DNA of 13,658 nt from Euryarchaeota archaeon TMED117 (GCA_002171315.2 NHFS02000046.1:1-13658); one strand, 5' to 3'. Numbered from the stretch's first letter, positions 5,141-12,527 are shown. Made by a program: numbers and translations. Notes: a model not told the origin generated them from the sequence alone.

Positions 5141-8002
5141 TCAGTCATCCTTTTCACGGCTTAAAATCTGGAAAAATACTGAAAGGAGGAGAGAAAGAAC
5201 AAGGATGGATAAAATCGATGTCAAAACCCATGGAGAAGGCTCCTTCGCTTTGACTTCATTTATCTCGTATTTTTCGATTGTGAATGTTGGAGATTTAATT
5301 ACATTTGATTCTGCTTCAGTCCACCAACTTGTATTACGATCAGCGGCTTGAATCACAACCACCCATTCACCGTTTGGAGAGAGCGGGAAAAAAGCATCCT
5401 CAACCGCCACATTACAGGTTTGCCATGAATCATTTTCGACAACGACGGAACAAATATTGACAATGATCATCGAATCATTTGAACGTTCTAACGTGATGTT
5501 GACGTCCACAACATCGTCATCAAGAACTGAGAATGTCAAGGGGATTGTTGTATTGTTGTGGCTTTGTAATTTAGACGAATCAAAGAATATTTGCGGAATA
5601 TCATTCATTTCTGCACACCCATTTTCTTGAACCGGGGTTTCCTGAATTGTATCAGGACAATCGTCGATTGAATCGACAACACCATCACCATCACGATCAT
5701 CGATACACCCGTCCATATCCAAGTCCCATAAACTGGCATCTGTGAAAGGGCACAAATCATTCTCAAACGGAATACCATCATTATCAGCATCTGTGTGTCC
5801 GATAGGGTCGAGAACAATACCCTGGATTGCCATCCCGAAACCGATCTTATTTCCTTCAACACCAATGGAATTTGGAGTATTTCCGGGCGTCACATATCTC
5901 CCGACTACGAAAACATCAACCCAGTCACTGGAATCTAGATTTTCTGAGGAGAGTGAAATCCCAACAGTTGTCTCATTGGTGCTTGGGAAAGCACTCATGT
6001 TTGAAGGGTCTGCGAAATCATAGTACAACTTTGAAAGACCACTTTCTCTGTAGGTATCTCCAACAGCAAACCGGCCATCAGGCAGTCTTACGAGGAGCTG
6101 CAAGTCATCAACCATATGAGGTTCAGGCTTAGCCTGAAAGGACATTCTGATGTCGAGATCTTGTCCTTGTTGCAGAATAAACCGTTGCTGAAACACATCA
6201 CCTGTTCCTAAAAAAGGACCTTGTGCACCTTCACCATCCCAAGGAGTGGATAGAAGAGATTCAAGCGGCTCACCTGAATCCTTTCTTTGATTTATCAAAT
6301 CAACAGGTTCCGAGTCAATCAGGCGATAAGAGTCGTGAACCCACATATTTTCGATTGGTCGCACATCTTCTTGCATTAATTCAGATTGTATTGCTTCAAC
6401 GTCGATGACTTCTGAAAGGTTCAATCGGCCCCACCCGTCGTAGATGTTTGGACTTGTACCTCCGCCCTCACCACCATTTCTGAATTCCTCTGACAGTGGC
6501 GTTGTTGAAAGCGCTAGAAGTGATTTTAGAAGAGGTGCGGAAGGCGTGAATCCTTCACCTAGAAGAAGATCGTATTGGAAGGAAGGTGCGCTTGAAAACC
6601 ATGGTTGAAGGGAACTGGAATCCACCCCAGTAATCGTTTCGTTATGACCTGTAACCCAACCTTCACGTACCATTTGTTCCAGAACACTAGCGAACCCTGA
6701 TGCAGTTGCTGTCGACATACTCGTGCCGCTAAGAGTATGATGGCCTGCATTCCAAGTATCGTTTTGTCCATCAGATTTCGCGGATGTAATTGATACGCCA
6801 GGAGCAAGAGCGAAAACACCCCTCGTGCCAGATTCAGTAGGTCCATGGACAGACGAGATCCAACGCTCAGGATCATCGTCTTTGGTAGAAGCTCCAATCG
6901 CAATGACATTCCTTGCATTTGCTGGCTCCAAAACTTCTCCACCGTTATTGCCTGGTGCAATTAAAGGAAGGGACCAAGGGTATTCTCGAGTGAATGCATC
7001 AAAATCACCTGAACGAAGTGTGTATTCTGTGGTATCATCGCCCCAAGAATCAGAGTGTAGGACCGCGCCGTATTCTGATGATTCGAGTAGTAAATAATCG
7101 ACATCAGGAGGGAGCCAACCTTCTTGCGAAACGATGTCTTGAACGATAAGTTGAGTTCCATATCCAAGCGCCATAGATGCCGAAGGAATCTGATATTCTT
7201 CCGCAGTCGATACTGGGTGACAGCCGATTGAGCCCGCTGTATGCGTGCCATGGCGATAGTCGCTATGGCCTTGGGAATCCCAATCGTCAATTGAGGTATT
7301 GATGTGGAGAATCTTACGCTGTGAATCTCCAATAGTATCACTTGTCAAGTTCCGAAAACAAGAATGATCTGCATCAATTCCAGAATCAGCAATTCCAACA
7401 ACGACGCCACTTCCATTCAATCCCAACTCCCAAGCAAGCGGTGAATTATAATCAGAATTTGGATTTGAAAATTGTATTGCACTGCCCAGATTCCTACTGG
7501 TTGTTTCGAGAGAAGGTTCCAACCACAAAACCCCATCAATTTGAGAAAACCAATCCATTGAATATTGATCCATCCATTCGATGGTCACATGAGGTAAAAC
7601 AGCATTGTCAGCCGCTGTCATTATTGTAATTCCCAACCGTTCTTCCATAATATTGGTTATTTGATTTTGAATAGGCTCTGGTAAGCCGGGTTCAAAGACG
7701 ATGGTTACGCTTTGTCCTTGATGGGGCGTGGATTGCCAATGAGCAAGTTCATTTTCAGATTCAATTCCATGGAATAATTGTGTTGTTTTGTCTAGTTTCC
7801 ATGCAATAAGTTCAGTCGGAGAAACGATTCTCAGAGGAACATATCCTGAGTGAATGGCCTCTTCCCAAGCCGTTTGCGTCCAAAGTTCTCCAACAGGTAG
7901 CGTAAGTTGCACTTCTTCTCCTCTAAGTTCGATAGGGGCTTGCTCATGCACCATTGAGAGTGGTGCAGCCAAGAGGAAGACAAGAAGAAGAGCGCTTCGC
8001 AC
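5141..8002 (-). CDS. Secreted, membrane-anchored subtilisin-like serine protease (S8)
   Basis: This 953-residue protein has a signal peptide (about 1-17) and an N-terminal region whose 97-164 part resembles an I9-type inhibitory propeptide. The S8 catalytic domain follows, about 180-530. The triad is visible: Asp206 (GIADSGID), His251 (HGTHTAGSIG) and Ser428 (LSGTSMS), with the oxyanion Asn at 352 (APGNNGG). Downstream are a beta-rich domain (about 600-735) and thrombospondin type 3-like calcium repeats (about 737-785: DADNDGI, DLDMDG, DRDGDGVVDSIDDCPD). Then come an Ig-like segment (about 800-910) and one C-terminal membrane helix (about 925-947) with a short charged tail. So the protease faces outward on the cell envelope and probably degrades proteins or peptides for nutrition. 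The GTG start at 8002 is preceded by GGAGGT with slightly long spacing (10 nt). The gene is divergent from eL20 across 96 nt. Confidence 0.95.
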   Translation of the reverse strand: MRSALLLVFLLAAPLSMVHEQAPIELRGEEVQLTLPVGELWTQTAWEEAIHSGYVPLRIVSPTELIAWKLDKTTQLFHGIESENELAHWQSTPHQGQSVTIVFEPGLPEPIQNQITNIMEERLGITIMTAADNAVLPHVTIEWMDQYSMDWFSQIDGVLWLEPSLETTSRNLGSAIQFSNPNSDYNSPLAWELGLNGSGVVVGIADSGIDADHSCFRNLTSDTIGDSQRKILHINTSIDDWDSQGHSDYRHGTHTAGSIGCHPVSTAEEYQIPSASMALGYGTQLIVQDIVSQEGWLPPDVDYLLLESSEYGAVLHSDSWGDDTTEYTLRSGDFDAFTREYPWSLPLIAPGNNGGEVLEPANARNVIAIGASTKDDDPERWISSVHGPTESGTRGVFALAPGVSITSAKSDGQNDTWNAGHHTLSGTSMSTATASGFASVLEQMVREGWVTGHNETITGVDSSSLQPWFSSAPSFQYDLLLGEGFTPSAPLLKSLLALSTTPLSEEFRNGGEGGGTSPNIYDGWGRLNLSEVIDVEAIQSELMQEDVRPIENMWVHDSYRLIDSEPVDLINQRKDSGEPLESLLSTPWDGEGAQGPFLGTGDVFQQRFILQQGQDLDIRMSFQAKPEPHMVDDLQLLVRLPDGRFAVGDTYRESGLSKLYYDFADPSNMSAFPSTNETTVGISLSSENLDSSDWVDVFVVGRYVTPGNTPNSIGVEGNKIGFGMAIQGIVLDPIGHTDADNDGIPFENDLCPFTDASLWDLDMDGCIDDRDGDGVVDSIDDCPDTIQETPVQENGCAEMNDIPQIFFDSSKLQSHNNTTIPLTFSVLDDDVVDVNITLERSNDSMIIVNICSVVVENDSWQTCNVAVEDAFFPLSPNGEWVVVIQAADRNTSWWTEAESNVIKSPTFTIEKYEINEVKAKEPSPWVLTSILSILVLSLLLSVFFQILSREKDD

Positions 8003-8098
8003 AACGTTAGGGACCTCCTCATCGTTGATGAAACACGCGATGAGCCGTTTGACAAGTCGACCATCGCGTTTAAATCAATTAACCAGTCGCGATGAACC
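8003..8098. promoter_or_regulatory. Divergent promoter region between subtilase and eL20
   Basis: TTTAAAT at 8069-8075 is centred about 27 nt before the eL20 ATG, which fits an archaeal TATA box driving a leaderless mRNA. The heptamer CGCGATG occurs at 8036-8042 and 8088-8094, and its reverse complement CATCGCG at 8062-8068. The last two form an inverted repeat that flanks the TATA box (arms 7 bp, 19 nt apart). This looks like a candidate operator. On the minus strand GGAGGT at about 8013-8018 is the protease ribosome site. Confidence 0.5.
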
Positions 8099-8371
8099 AT
8101 GAAGGCCTACCGTGTTGCTGGACAAGCCCCCTTTGGAAGCATGAGACAGAAGTTCTCTCTTGACATCGTTGCAAGTTCAAAAGACGATGCTGAGCACCGA
8201 GCATATTCGATTATCGGATCTCGCCACAAGGCAACCCGACGTTCGATCAACATCATCTCAATTGGTGAAATTGATCCTCGAACATCAACTGAACCAACAG
8301 TCCTTCACCACTTCCGCGACCAAATTGCGGCAGAGGGCGGAACCATCGCGCCTACAGTTGAAGAAGAGTGA
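8099..8371 (+). CDS. rpl18a: Large-subunit ribosomal protein eL20 (L18Ae/LX)
   Basis: This 90-residue protein fits the archaeal LX/L18Ae family (now eL20). It opens with KAYRVAGQ, followed by RQKFSLDIVASSKDDAEHRAYSIIGSRHKATRRSINIISI. That is the family pattern of a beta strand, then QKF, an acidic 'DAEHRAYS-IGS-H' helix, then basic 'RR--I-I--I'. It is a structural component of the 50S subunit. The start is ATG at 8099. No Shine-Dalgarno is needed if the mRNA is leaderless, as the TATA-like box about 27 nt upstream suggests. The C-terminal 30 residues (after EID) extend beyond the conserved core and are Thr/Glu-rich. The genes that follow are prefoldin alpha and ftsY, an order widely conserved in archaea, which supports the call. 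Confidence 0.92.
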   Translation: MKAYRVAGQAPFGSMRQKFSLDIVASSKDDAEHRAYSIIGSRHKATRRSINIISIGEIDPRTSTEPTVLHHFRDQIAAEGGTIAPTVEEE

Positions 8372-8427
8372 AAGGCACATCGCCGCATTCATCAATGACC
8401 CTCTCTAGGCTATGACGGGGCGATACA

Positions 8428-8991
8428 TTGGAACAGACAGAACTTCAACAAACTGCACGACTCGTGGAAATGAATCGTGAACGCTATCATGAAGTCCAAG
8501 AACGCGTTGAACAAGTGCTCAACGTTCTTGGAGAACACGACGTAACTGCAACGATTCTTGAAACTCTTTCGAGCAAGAATCATGATTCGAAAATGAATAT
8601 GCATGTTTCCATCGGTGCTGGAGTAACACTCAGTTGCCAACACCCTGGTGGTGGAGAAGGAACTGCTATCATCGATTTAGGGAGCGGAATCTTTGGAGAG
8701 CGATCATGGTCGGATGCCGCCTCAATGACACGAGAGAGAATGGAAGAACTCGGCTCTCTCTTGGAAAACCTTCAATCTCAAAGCAAACAACTCGAAGCAA
8801 CAATTTCATCTCTTGCTAAGACATTTACACAAGCAGCAGTGGCACAAGAACAACAAGCAACACCTGTTGTCGAACAACCAGTTGAACAAGAGCCAGAACA
8901 ACTCGAAGAAGAATCAGAAGAAACCTCCAACACAAAAACAAATCGTCGTCGTGGCGGAATGTTTGGTAATCAGTTAACACTGGATGATTAG
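8428..8991 (+). CDS. pfdA: Prefoldin subunit alpha
   Basis: Prefoldin is the hexameric jellyfish-shaped chaperone that hands unfolded proteins to the thermosome. The alpha subunit forms the central core. Seen here in 187 residues: an N-terminal coiled coil (about 1-50), the two beta-hairpin region (57-92) with VSIGAGVTLSCQ and IIDLGSGIFGER, and a second coiled coil (94-140). Residues 141-187 are a Gln/Glu/Pro-rich tail ending in NRRRGGMFGNQLTLDD, beyond the usual 140-150 residue family length. The start is TTG at 8428. An in-frame stop lies at 8413-8415, the next Met is residue 15, inside the first helix, and GGGG at 8417-8420 gives 7 nt spacing. It sits between eL20 and ftsY, as in many archaea. 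Confidence 0.9.
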   Translation: MEQTELQQTARLVEMNRERYHEVQERVEQVLNVLGEHDVTATILETLSSKNHDSKMNMHVSIGAGVTLSCQHPGGGEGTAIIDLGSGIFGERSWSDAASMTRERMEELGSLLENLQSQSKQLEATISSLAKTFTQAAVAQEQQATPVVEQPVEQEPEQLEEESEETSNTKTNRRRGGMFGNQLTLDD

Positions 8992-8999
8992 GTGAGAAT

Positions 9000-10358
9000 A
9001 TGGGCTTGTTTGATCGATTCAAACGTCGTGTTCAGGAAGTGGCAGACGATGTTGATTCGGAAGAGTTGACTGCAACAGAGGATTCTGAAGAAGGCCAAGT
9101 CGCTCTTCAAACAGCAACAGAGGTTGAGGAAGACTGGGATGATGAACCTCTTTCCGAACCTGAAGAACTTCCCCCAGAACCGATTGAATCCGAAGATGAT
9201 TGGGATGATTGGGACGAAGAAGAAGATGAGATAGAATTGCCACGCCAACTTTCCAAAAAAGAGCGAAAGCGAATGGAAAAATTGGAAAAACAGCGAGAAA
9301 AAGAATTGCGTCGAAGAAAAGCCACGGAGATTGCGAAGCCACAAGGATCTCGCGTTGACCTATCAATGATGAGGACGACAACAGGGCGTCAACTCGTTGA
9401 GGTAAAAGCAGCTCCAAAAGGTTCGACTGAAAAGGCTGAGATTGAAACGGAATCAGGCTCGGTTTCAATCGATCTCGGCGGAGGTATTGTCTCTCAGGGC
9501 GGCCGTGTCATCAAGCAAGGAAAGGTTCTCGACGATCTTCTGGAAGAATTAGAATGGATGCTTCTTGAATCTGATATCTCAAGTGAAGCGGTTACTTCAG
9601 TTCTATCTGCATTGAGAAAGAGCCTTGTTGGGGCACGACTCCGTAGAGGCGCAGAACTTGCAAAGGTCCTAGAAGCTGCACTAAAGCGAGCATTACGTAA
9701 TCTTCTTGCTGCAGGATATTGGGATTTTGATGCTTCAGTACAGTCGTACTTAGATGCTGGAGATGCGCCTGTCGTGGTCATGCTGGTTGGAGTGAACGGA
9801 ACAGGGAAAACAACAACGGCTGCAAAGATCGCACACCGTCTACAATCGAATGGCCACTCAGTTATAGCAGCTGCAGGCGATACCTTCCGTGCAGGAGCAA
9901 TTCAACAACTTGAATCCCATTGTGAAAATTTGGGAATACGCTGTATCTCAAGTCAGCGCGGTGGAGATGCTGCTGCAATTGCTCGTGATGCGATAGAATC
10001 AGCAAAGGCAAAAGGAATCGATGTTGTTCTTGTTGATACTGCTGGTAGAATGCAAAACAAGACCAATCTGATGAAGGAATTAGAAAAGGTTCGAAGGGTT
10101 GCAGACCCCCATCTTGTATTGTTCGTAGGTGATGCATTAGCAGGAAATGATGCAGTCGATCAAGCAAAGATGTTCCAAGAAATGATGAAGTTCGATGGCG
10201 CAGTACTTTCCAAAATGGATACTGATGCAAAGGGCGGAGCAGGCCTTTCTATCGCTTATGCTACAGGAAGACCAATCGTTTTCGCAGGTGTTGGGCAAAG
10301 CTACGATGATCTTCTCCAATTCAATCCAGACTGGCTTTTGGATGAAATGTTCTCGTGA
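9000..10358 (+). CDS. ftsY: Signal recognition particle receptor FtsY
   Basis: FtsY is the membrane-associated GTPase that docks SRP-ribosome complexes at the translocon. The 452 residues begin with an amphipathic MGLFDRFKRR. A highly acidic A region follows (about 18-80, with WDD/DWDDWDEEE clusters), then a Lys/Arg/Glu helix (86-107), the N domain (about 165-250) and the GTPase G domain. GTPase motifs are G1 GVNGTGKTTT (264-273), DTFRAGA (294-300), G3 DTAGR (346-350), G4 SKMDTDAKGG (404-413, often TKLDGTAKGG in the family) and closing GVGQSYDDL (430-438). The length is larger than typical archaeal FtsY (about 300-400 residues) because of the acidic extension. The start is ATG at 9000 with AGGTGA 4 nt upstream, 8 nt after the pfdA stop. 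It is probably cotranscribed with pfdA and the DUF1844-like gene. Confidence 0.96.
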   Translation: MGLFDRFKRRVQEVADDVDSEELTATEDSEEGQVALQTATEVEEDWDDEPLSEPEELPPEPIESEDDWDDWDEEEDEIELPRQLSKKERKRMEKLEKQREKELRRRKATEIAKPQGSRVDLSMMRTTTGRQLVEVKAAPKGSTEKAEIETESGSVSIDLGGGIVSQGGRVIKQGKVLDDLLEELEWMLLESDISSEAVTSVLSALRKSLVGARLRRGAELAKVLEAALKRALRNLLAAGYWDFDASVQSYLDAGDAPVVVMLVGVNGTGKTTTAAKIAHRLQSNGHSVIAAAGDTFRAGAIQQLESHCENLGIRCISSQRGGDAAAIARDAIESAKAKGIDVVLVDTAGRMQNKTNLMKELEKVRRVADPHLVLFVGDALAGNDAVDQAKMFQEMMKFDGAVLSKMDTDAKGGAGLSIAYATGRPIVFAGVGQSYDDLLQFNPDWLLDEMFS

Positions 10359-10367
10359 GGTGAAATG

Positions 10368-10724
10368 ATGTTCCAGGATGAAGAAACAGAACGATTTTTC
10401 CAAGTTGTCCATCTATTTCAACGAACAGCCATGGTGAATCTTGGACTTTTAGAACACCCAGAAGGCGGCCCTAGGTTCAATTTTCAAGAAGCAAAAGAAG
10501 CCATTGACATTCTTCGAATGCTGAAGAATAAAACTGAGGGGAACCTCGATAATTCTGCAAAGGCGATGCTTGATGGGGTTGTGAGTGAATTACAGATGCA
10601 ATTTATGAATGCTCCAAAGCGTAAGAAAGCGATGGAAGAAGAGATGGCGAATATGGAAAATGTTCGTCAAACGTTCAATGATCCACGAACCGCACCGGTT
10701 GAAGACATTAGTAGCGAAGAATGA
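10368..10724 (+). CDS. DUF1844-like small helical protein
   Basis: This 118-residue, soluble, mostly helical protein matches the DUF1844 pattern (PF08899). It starts with FFQVVHLFQRTAMVNLG (about 10-26), corresponding to the family's 'F..LV..L...A..HLG'. An HPEGGP loop follows, then EAKEAIDILRMLKNKTEGNL (41-60), matching 'A...ID.L..L..KT.GNL', and LDGVVSELQMQFM. The family's function is unknown. The C-terminus is charged, with EEEMANMENVRQ. Two ATGs (10365 and 10368) overlap the ribosome site GAGGTG that ends the ftsY gene; 10368 has the better spacing. Only a few nt separate it from ftsY, so they are almost certainly cotranscribed, and a role near translation or targeting is possible by context only. 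Confidence 0.78.
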   Translation: MFQDEETERFFQVVHLFQRTAMVNLGLLEHPEGGPRFNFQEAKEAIDILRMLKNKTEGNLDNSAKAMLDGVVSELQMQFMNAPKRKKAMEEEMANMENVRQTFNDPRTAPVEDISSEE

Positions 10725-10788
10725 ACATTTTCAACGAATACCATCGGTTGATTGATGAGCAAGAAACTTGTCAGACGACTTGGTTGCG

Positions 10789-11457
10789 ATGTCTTACGTA
10801 AGTGAAGTTTCATCTGAAGACGCCCCAACAGTCCTCATTGTCGATAACAATCAGATGTCGATTATGAGGCTGAAAGAGGTCTTCCGGAAGCGCGGTTTTG
10901 CCCTTGTCGTTTGCGAAGATGGCGATGTAGCAGTAGACGAATACATTCGCATCAATCCCGAACTGGTTGTAATGTCGCTTGACATACCATCATTGGACGG
11001 GCATTTAGCAGCACTTGAAATGCGAGAGCATGGAGGAGATTCGAGAATTCTCTTCATCGCTCCAAATAGACTCTCAGATCTCGCCGAGCAAGCAACATAT
11101 TCGGCAGGAGCCGTTGGATGGTTAACAAAACCAGTCACACAATCACAATTGGATGAAATCTGGGATCAAGTATTGGGTGATATTCCAGAAGCACCTGGGC
11201 TGGAAGATTTGGATAAATTGTATCCAGAAGATAGAATCAAAGTTGAGCCTGATGATGCCTTACCCGCCCTTCCTCCAATCGCCGAGCTTCCCGATTTGCA
11301 AGATCTTCCTCCACTAGAAGTAACAGTCTCTGAAGAGACGCCTACCGAGAAACCCAAGAAGAAGAAAAGGCTTCGAAACTTCTTGATTTTCCTTCTCCTT
11401 GTTGGGGCTGGTGCAGCGGTTGCGTATCAGCAAGGCCATCTCGATGGCCTATTGTAA
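10789..11457 (+). CDS. Membrane-tethered degenerate receiver-domain protein
   Basis: The 222-residue protein starts with a response-regulator receiver fold (about 13-130). TVLIVDNN (14-21) gives one of the two acidic-pocket residues (Asp19), and KP (Lys114) matches the conserved lysine. In VVMSLDIPSLDG the position of the phospho-acceptor Asp, four residues before the Pro, is Ser63, and the conserved Thr/Ser after strand 4 is Ile. So it is probably not phosphorylated in the normal way; Asp65 nearby is the only alternative. An acidic Pro/Leu-rich linker (about 133-183) leads to KPKKKKRLR, one membrane helix (about 197-214) and a short tail, which suggests a cytoplasmic domain tethered by a C-terminal anchor. 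Start is uncertain: ATG 10789, or an in-frame TTG at 10768 adding 7 residues; neither has a good ribosome site. Its end overlaps the convergent small gene by 9 nt. Confidence 0.75.
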   Translation: MSYVSEVSSEDAPTVLIVDNNQMSIMRLKEVFRKRGFALVVCEDGDVAVDEYIRINPELVVMSLDIPSLDGHLAALEMREHGGDSRILFIAPNRLSDLAEQATYSAGAVGWLTKPVTQSQLDEIWDQVLGDIPEAPGLEDLDKLYPEDRIKVEPDDALPALPPIAELPDLQDLPPLEVTVSEETPTEKPKKKKRLRNFLIFLLLVGAGAAVAYQQGHLDGLL

Positions 11458-11730
11458 CTGATTTCCTTGTTGGACCATAACTGATGTTGGTTGGTGCTGT
11501 ACAGGTTGTACCCATTGTCCTTGAACATGGACAATTTGACCTTCTTGGATTATCGAGCCAGCAGGTGCTTGAATCGATTCTTCTCTTCGGTACGTGTTGG
11601 TCGTGAGAAGGCTTGGGTCACCACGGGCAATTTGACCATCAAGTCTCCTCGCGTTCCAATATCCCCAGTAGACCAAAGCAAGAAGTCCTGCGAAGAAAAT
11701 TAATCCAATAATGAATAAGAAGATGTTCAA
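11449..11730 (-). CDS. Small single-span membrane protein coupled to pyrF
   Basis: No family was recognised. The 93-residue protein has an N-terminal membrane helix (about 2-23), then WNARRLDGQIARGDPSLL. A Gln/Val-rich C-terminal part (about 52-93) contains IIQEGQIVHVQGQWVQ. Topology is probably N-out/C-in by the Arg pair after the helix, which is an inference. I chose TTG at 11730 because it overlaps the pyrF stop as TTGA and has GGAG 8 nt upstream, typical of translational coupling. An in-frame TTG at 11757 would add 9 charged residues (ERNYGERS) before the hydrophobic stretch and lacks a clear site. It converges with, and overlaps by 9 nt, the receiver-domain gene. Confidence 0.65.
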   Translation of the reverse strand: MNIFLFIIGLIFFAGLLALVYWGYWNARRLDGQIARGDPSLLTTNTYRREESIQAPAGSIIQEGQIVHVQGQWVQPVQHQPTSVMVQQGNQLQ

Positions 11731-12527
11731 ACTTCTCTCTCCATAATTCCTTTCCAAGATGCTTCAGCATATTTTGCTGCAGCAGTAGCAGGGTTGTCAT
11801 TTCCATGAATTCCAGAACCAACAATGATGCAATCTGAACCGGAACGAACTGCTTCATATGGGTCGCCGTATCGTTGTCCCTTGGCTCCATCTCCCGTTGC
11901 TAGATTGATTCCTGGCGTCCAAATCAACTTAGAATTTCCAACCAATTTCCTCAGTTCAGAAATACCAGATGGTTCGCTCCCATTCCCAATAAATCCGAAC
12001 ACACCTGGGTGTTTAGAGCCATGTTCTGCAACGGTTTTGGTATAGGATGGAACGAGGAGATTGCCGCGACTTGACATTTGAGCAAGAAGGAGAACGCCGC
12101 CAATACGGCCTTTGCCCTGCCATGCTGATTGCAAACCGTCTACAATGTCGGGGCCACTGATGAGATGGGCGGTTACAAGGTCGGACCAACTTGCAATATC
12201 ATAGAGGCCAAGCATCTGTTTCTCACTGATTTTTCCGATATCGGCAAATTTCCGATCTTCAAAGATGAGAAGTCCGAGATCATTGGCCTTTTTACAAAAC
12301 GATGCCCAACCTTCTGGAGTCCAATCATCCACCATGTCGACATGCGTCTTTAATGCGACAATGGATGGATGAACTGCATCGAGTAAATCATTCAATTCTT
12401 TCATTGTGGGTCGATCAGCAGCCAAACAAACCAGTGATTGTTTCTGAACTGCAAGTTCCATGTATTGTCGAGCCATTGGAAGGGTTGCAGATTCCCAACG
12501 CTCTTTCCAAACACTTGCAGGCTCCAT
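11727..12527 (-). CDS. pyrF: Orotidine 5'-phosphate decarboxylase, URA3-like type
   Basis: OMP decarboxylase makes UMP, the last step of de novo pyrimidine synthesis. The 266 residues match the eukaryotic URA3 style end to end: SVWKER near the start (URA3 has ATYKER), ALKTHVDM (58-65) and FEDRKFADIG (89-98), then VTAHLISGPDIVDGL, a PG-----DG---GQRY phosphate-loop region and SDCIIVG. The catalytic Lys60, Asp91, Lys93 and Asp96 are all present and number as in yeast (59, 91, 93, 96). One key residue differs. The phosphate-binding Arg235 of yeast (IIVGRGL) is Ser238 here (IIVGSGI, codon 11814-11816), while the Gln and Tyr of the same gripper are kept (Gln218, Tyr220). I chose ATG at 12527, with GGGAG 6 nt upstream and a URA3-like length. 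ATG at 12557 would add 10 residues and could be leaderless. Confidence 0.92.
   Translation of the reverse strand: MEPASVWKERWESATLPMARQYMELAVQKQSLVCLAADRPTMKELNDLLDAVHPSIVALKTHVDMVDDWTPEGWASFCKKANDLGLLIFEDRKFADIGKISEKQMLGLYDIASWSDLVTAHLISGPDIVDGLQSAWQGKGRIGGVLLLAQMSSRGNLLVPSYTKTVAEHGSKHPGVFGFIGNGSEPSGISELRKLVGNSKLIWTPGINLATGDGAKGQRYGDPYEAVRSGSDCIIVGSGIHGNDNPATAAAKYAEASWKGIMEREV

Noticed and set aside
8372..8427. RNA gene or promoter between eL20 and prefoldin alpha
   Set aside because: The 56 nt show no clear TATA element, cloverleaf or stable hairpin. It appears to be an ordinary intergenic spacer ending in a GGGG ribosome site.
9019..9468. Overlapping minus-strand frames opposite the start of ftsY
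   Set aside because: They come from the Glu/Asp-rich codons of the FtsY acidic region, which read as Ser/Leu/Phe-rich frames with no stops on the other strand. No family features are present.
10755..10805. Tiny frame MSKKLVRRLGCDVLRK starting at an ATG before the receiver-domain gene
   Set aside because: It has only 16 codons, overlaps the start of the next gene in another frame and lacks a clear ribosome site. It could be a leader peptide, but nothing supports this.
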